DNA of 5,628 nucleotides from Solirubrobacterales bacterium (GTDB taxonomy: Bacteria > Actinomycetota > Thermoleophilia > Solirubrobacterales > Solirubrobacteraceae), in assembly GCA_016215085.1 (NCBI GenBank), contig JACRMD010000369.1, forward strand, positions 1 through 5,628, given 5' to 3'. The notes beneath the pieces were generated by a model. The model made no database searches. It was not told the origin of the DNA and worked only from the letters and a program-made list of their open reading frames with translations. The position numbers were made by a program, and so were the translations under genes. This document shows positions 3,753 through 5,628 of the stretch, piece after piece. How positions within the stretch are numbered: the stretch's first letter is position 1; every line of letters begins with the position of its first letter.

Positions 3753-5628
3753 ATGGCCGTCGAGGCACAAACGATCGAAGTCACCCTGCCCGCCATGGGC
3801 GAATCCGTGTCCGAAGGCACCGTCCTGGAATGGCACAAGCAGGAGGGTGATGCGGTCGAGGCCGACGAGGTCCTCGTCGAGGTGTCCACCGACAAGGTGG
3901 ACGCCGAGGTCCCCAGCCCGGCCAGCGGCACCATCGTCCGGATCCACGCGGCAGAGGGCGACACCGTCCAGGTCGGCGCCGTGCTCGCGGAGATCTCCAC
4001 CAACGGCGGAGGCCCCTCCGCCACAGCGACCACCACGAACGGAGGCGGTCCCATCTCCGCTCCCCAGGCGCCGGAGGCCGAGCAGGCCCCGGCCGAGCTC
4101 GTCGACGTCATCACCCCCTCCGGCGGCGAGTCCGTCACGGAGGGGACCATCCTCGAGTGGGCCGTCAAGGTCGGCGACCCGGTCGAGGACGGCGACACGC
4201 TCGTCGAGATCTCCACCGACAAGGTCGACATGGAGCTGCCGGCGCCCGCGTCCGGCACCGTCGCCGAGATCCTCGTGGAGGACGGCGCCACGGTCACGCC
4301 CGGCCAGGTCATCGCGCGCATCGCGGCCGGCAACGGGTCGGTCCCGTCCGCGCCGGTCGCCGAGCCGCAGGCCGGCGGGGAGACCGTCGACATCGTCACC
4401 CCGACCGGCGGCGAGTCGGTCACCGAGGGCACGATCCTGGAGTGGGCGGTCAAGGTCGGCGACGCCGTCGAGGACGGCCAGACCGTCGTGGAGATCTCCA
4501 CTGACAAGGTCGACATGGAGCTGCCGGCCCCCGCCGCCGGCACGATCACCGAGATCCTCGCCGCCGAGGGCGACACCGTCAGCGTCGGCCAGGTCATCGG
4601 CCGGATGCAGACCGGCGCCGGCGCGCCCGCCGCGCCCGCCGCCGCGCCGAGCGGCAACGGCGCGGTGACGGCGCCCGCCTCGGATGGGCGGCCCGGCGTC
4701 ACGCCGGAGGGCGTGAAGGCCACCCCGGTGGCGGCCCGCGTCGCCGCCGCCGAGGGCGTCGACCTCGCCACCGTCCAGGGCACCGGCCCCAACGGCCGGA
4801 TCACCAAGGACGACGTGCTCAACGGCGAGCGGGTCGAGGCGGCCCAGGGCACGCGCACGCAGCTCAAGGGCGGCGCGGCGATGCTCGCCAAGTACATGGA
4901 CGAGTCGCGCGAGATCCCGACCGCGACCTCGTTCCGGACCATCACCGTCACGGCGATGGACCACCGCCGCAAGCAGCTCAAGGAGGCCGGCCAGAAGGTC
5001 TCCTTCACGCACCTGATCGCGTACGCCATCGCGCTGGCCGTCCAGCAGGAGATGCCGGTGATGGCGCACCACTTCGAGAGCGAGGACGGCAAGTCGTTCC
5101 GCCTCGACGACGACGCGGTCAACCTCGGCATCGCGGTGGACGTCGAGAAGAAGGACGGCTCGCGCACGCTCATGGTGCCGGTCATCCGCGACGCCGGCCG
5201 CCTGTCGTTCAAGGACTTCAAGGCCGCCTTCGACGACCTGATCGTCAAGGCGCGCGAGAACAAGCTGACCGCCGACGACCTGACCGGCGCGAACATCCAG
5301 CTGACCAACCCGGGCGGCATCGGCACGATCGCCTCGGTCCCGCGCCTGATGAAGGGCAACGGCACGATCGTCGCCACCGGCGCCATCGCCTACCCCGTCG
5401 GCCTCGGCGCGATCGGCGACATGATCGGCGCCGAGAAGGTCATGACCATGACCTCGACGTACGACCACCGCATCATCCAGGGTGCGGAGTCGGGCCGGTT
5501 CCTCCAGCTCGTCGAGGGCTACCTCCAGGGCGAGAAGGGCTTCTACGACGGCGTCTTCGCCTCGCTCGGCGCCCAGCTCGGCCCGGCGCCGCAGCCGCCG
5601 GCGCCCGCCGCCGCCGCCGCGGCCGCGC
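3753..5628 (+). CDS. kgd: 2-oxoglutarate dehydrogenase, Kgd-type E2 with three lipoyl domains and E3-binding domain (3' end beyond window)
   Basis: The first 625 codons are visible, with no stop. The order is: lipoyl domain 1 (about 8-81, lipoyl lysine K48 in STDKVDAEV); Gly/Thr/Pro linker; lipoyl 2 (118-190, K157); linker; lipoyl 3 (213-285, K252); Ala/Pro linker; E3-binding PSBD (323-358, ATPVAARVAAAEGVDL...GTGPNGRITKDDVL); and E2 acyltransferase (about 367-603). The E2 carries TNPGGIGTIASVPRLM (518-533) and TSTYDHRIIQGAESGRFL (567-584, catalytic H572), signatures of actinobacterial Kgd/OdhA rather than ordinary SucB. The usual HxxxDG motif reads HxxxQG, as in Kgd. After FYDGVFASLG (597-606) the chain enters an Ala/Pro linker and leaves the window still open; in Kgd the thiamine-dependent E1 follows here. 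The enzyme would convert 2-oxoglutarate to succinyl-CoA in the TCA cycle, in the cytosol, with a separate E3. ATG 3753 is the first start in frame near the domain. No Shine-Dalgarno is seen. The E2 is firm; E1 fusion is inferred. Confidence 0.93.
   Translation, partial: MAVEAQTIEVTLPAMGESVSEGTVLEWHKQEGDAVEADEVLVEVSTDKVDAEVPSPASGTIVRIHAAEGDTVQVGAVLAEISTNGGGPSATATTTNGGGPISAPQAPEAEQAPAELVDVITPSGGESVTEGTILEWAVKVGDPVEDGDTLVEISTDKVDMELPAPASGTVAEILVEDGATVTPGQVIARIAAGNGSVPSAPVAEPQAGGETVDIVTPTGGESVTEGTILEWAVKVGDAVEDGQTVVEISTDKVDMELPAPAAGTITEILAAEGDTVSVGQVIGRMQTGAGAPAAPAAAPSGNGAVTAPASDGRPGVTPEGVKATPVAARVAAAEGVDLATVQGTGPNGRITKDDVLNGERVEAAQGTRTQLKGGAAMLAKYMDESREIPTATSFRTITVTAMDHRRKQLKEAGQKVSFTHLIAYAIALAVQQEMPVMAHHFESEDGKSFRLDDDAVNLGIAVDVEKKDGSRTLMVPVIRDAGRLSFKDFKAAFDDLIVKARENKLTADDLTGANIQLTNPGGIGTIASVPRLMKGNGTIVATGAIAYPVGLGAIGDMIGAEKVMTMTSTYDHRIIQGAESGRFLQLVEGYLQGEKGFYDGVFASLGAQLGPAPQPPAPAAAAAAA
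4104..4607 (+). repeat. Tandem duplication encoding lipoyl domains 2 and 3
   Basis: Two copies (4104-4322 and 4389-4607), offset by 285 bp, encode 73-residue lipoyl domains identical at 56 of 73 positions by hand alignment. Both use TPxGGESVTEGTILEWAVKVGD and STDKVDMELPAPA. Domain 1 (3774-3995) is clearly more distant, with PAMGESVSEG and STDKVDAEV. A 26-bp run around each lipoyl-lysine codon is identical (4218-4243 and 4503-4528). Many synonymous changes elsewhere show that the duplication is not very recent. Confidence 0.85.

Noticed and set aside
4104..4607. A mobile or CRISPR-like repeat
   Set aside because: The repeat stays in frame, spans whole lipoyl domains and is explained by domain duplication within one protein.
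3571..4668. Plus-strand open frame offset from the dehydrogenase gene (Pro/Ser/Arg-rich)
   Set aside because: It is a frame-shifted reading of the lipoyl repeats and linkers with no domain match.
3639..5468. Very long antisense open frames on the minus strand (about 550-610 codons) across the dehydrogenase gene
   Set aside because: They are by-products of high GC and codon bias. The translations are low-complexity with no recognisable domain, while the plus strand encodes well-known lipoyl, PSBD and E2 domains.

Overview
The window is about three-quarters G+C, is almost fully coding and uses mostly GTG starts. Its most diagnostic gene encodes an actinobacterial Kgd-type 2-oxoglutarate dehydrogenase E2. 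This suggests a high-GC actinomycete, possibly a deep branch such as Thermoleophilia/Solirubrobacterales. The lineage below phylum is inference, because no rRNA or marker gene is present.

Left half (1-2748), minus strand: a tight three-gene operon read right to left. The first gene encodes a cysteine-free DUF35/OB-fold protein. The second encodes a thiolase-superfamily protein of the lipid-transfer (SCP-x-like) type that lacks the usual catalytic cysteines. The third encodes an FAD-linked oxidase of the alkyl-DHAP-synthase-like group, which runs off the left edge. The first two genes are one base apart and the next two overlap by 4 bp. DUF35 and thiolase-like proteins are known to form complexes, so the first two probably make one enzyme acting on an acyl-CoA or related thioester. 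The oxidase would act in the same pathway, whose substrate is unknown.

Divergent junction (2749-2774): only 26 bp separate the two transcription units. Two -10-like hexamers, one per strand, share two base pairs. Each lies exactly 8 nt from its GTG start, an arrangement compatible with leaderless or very short-leader transcripts in both directions.

Right half (2775-5628), plus strand: a Nudix hydrolase overlaps by 4 bp (ATGA) a small three-helix membrane protein resembling DUF3817. After a 34-bp gap comes a large gene that is open at the right edge. Its 625 visible codons encode three lipoyl domains, a peripheral-subunit-binding domain and a Kgd-type E2 succinyltransferase domain, ending in an Ala/Pro linker. 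The sequence around the E2 active site and the lack of a stop where stand-alone E2 proteins end suggest that a fused E1 decarboxylase follows. This would be a 2-oxoglutarate dehydrogenase polypeptide carrying its own lipoyl arms, unlike mycobacterial Kgd, which lacks them. It is the most noteworthy object in the window.

No tRNA, rRNA, CRISPR array, insertion sequence or convincing intrinsic terminator was seen. No stretch longer than 34 bp lacks a gene.
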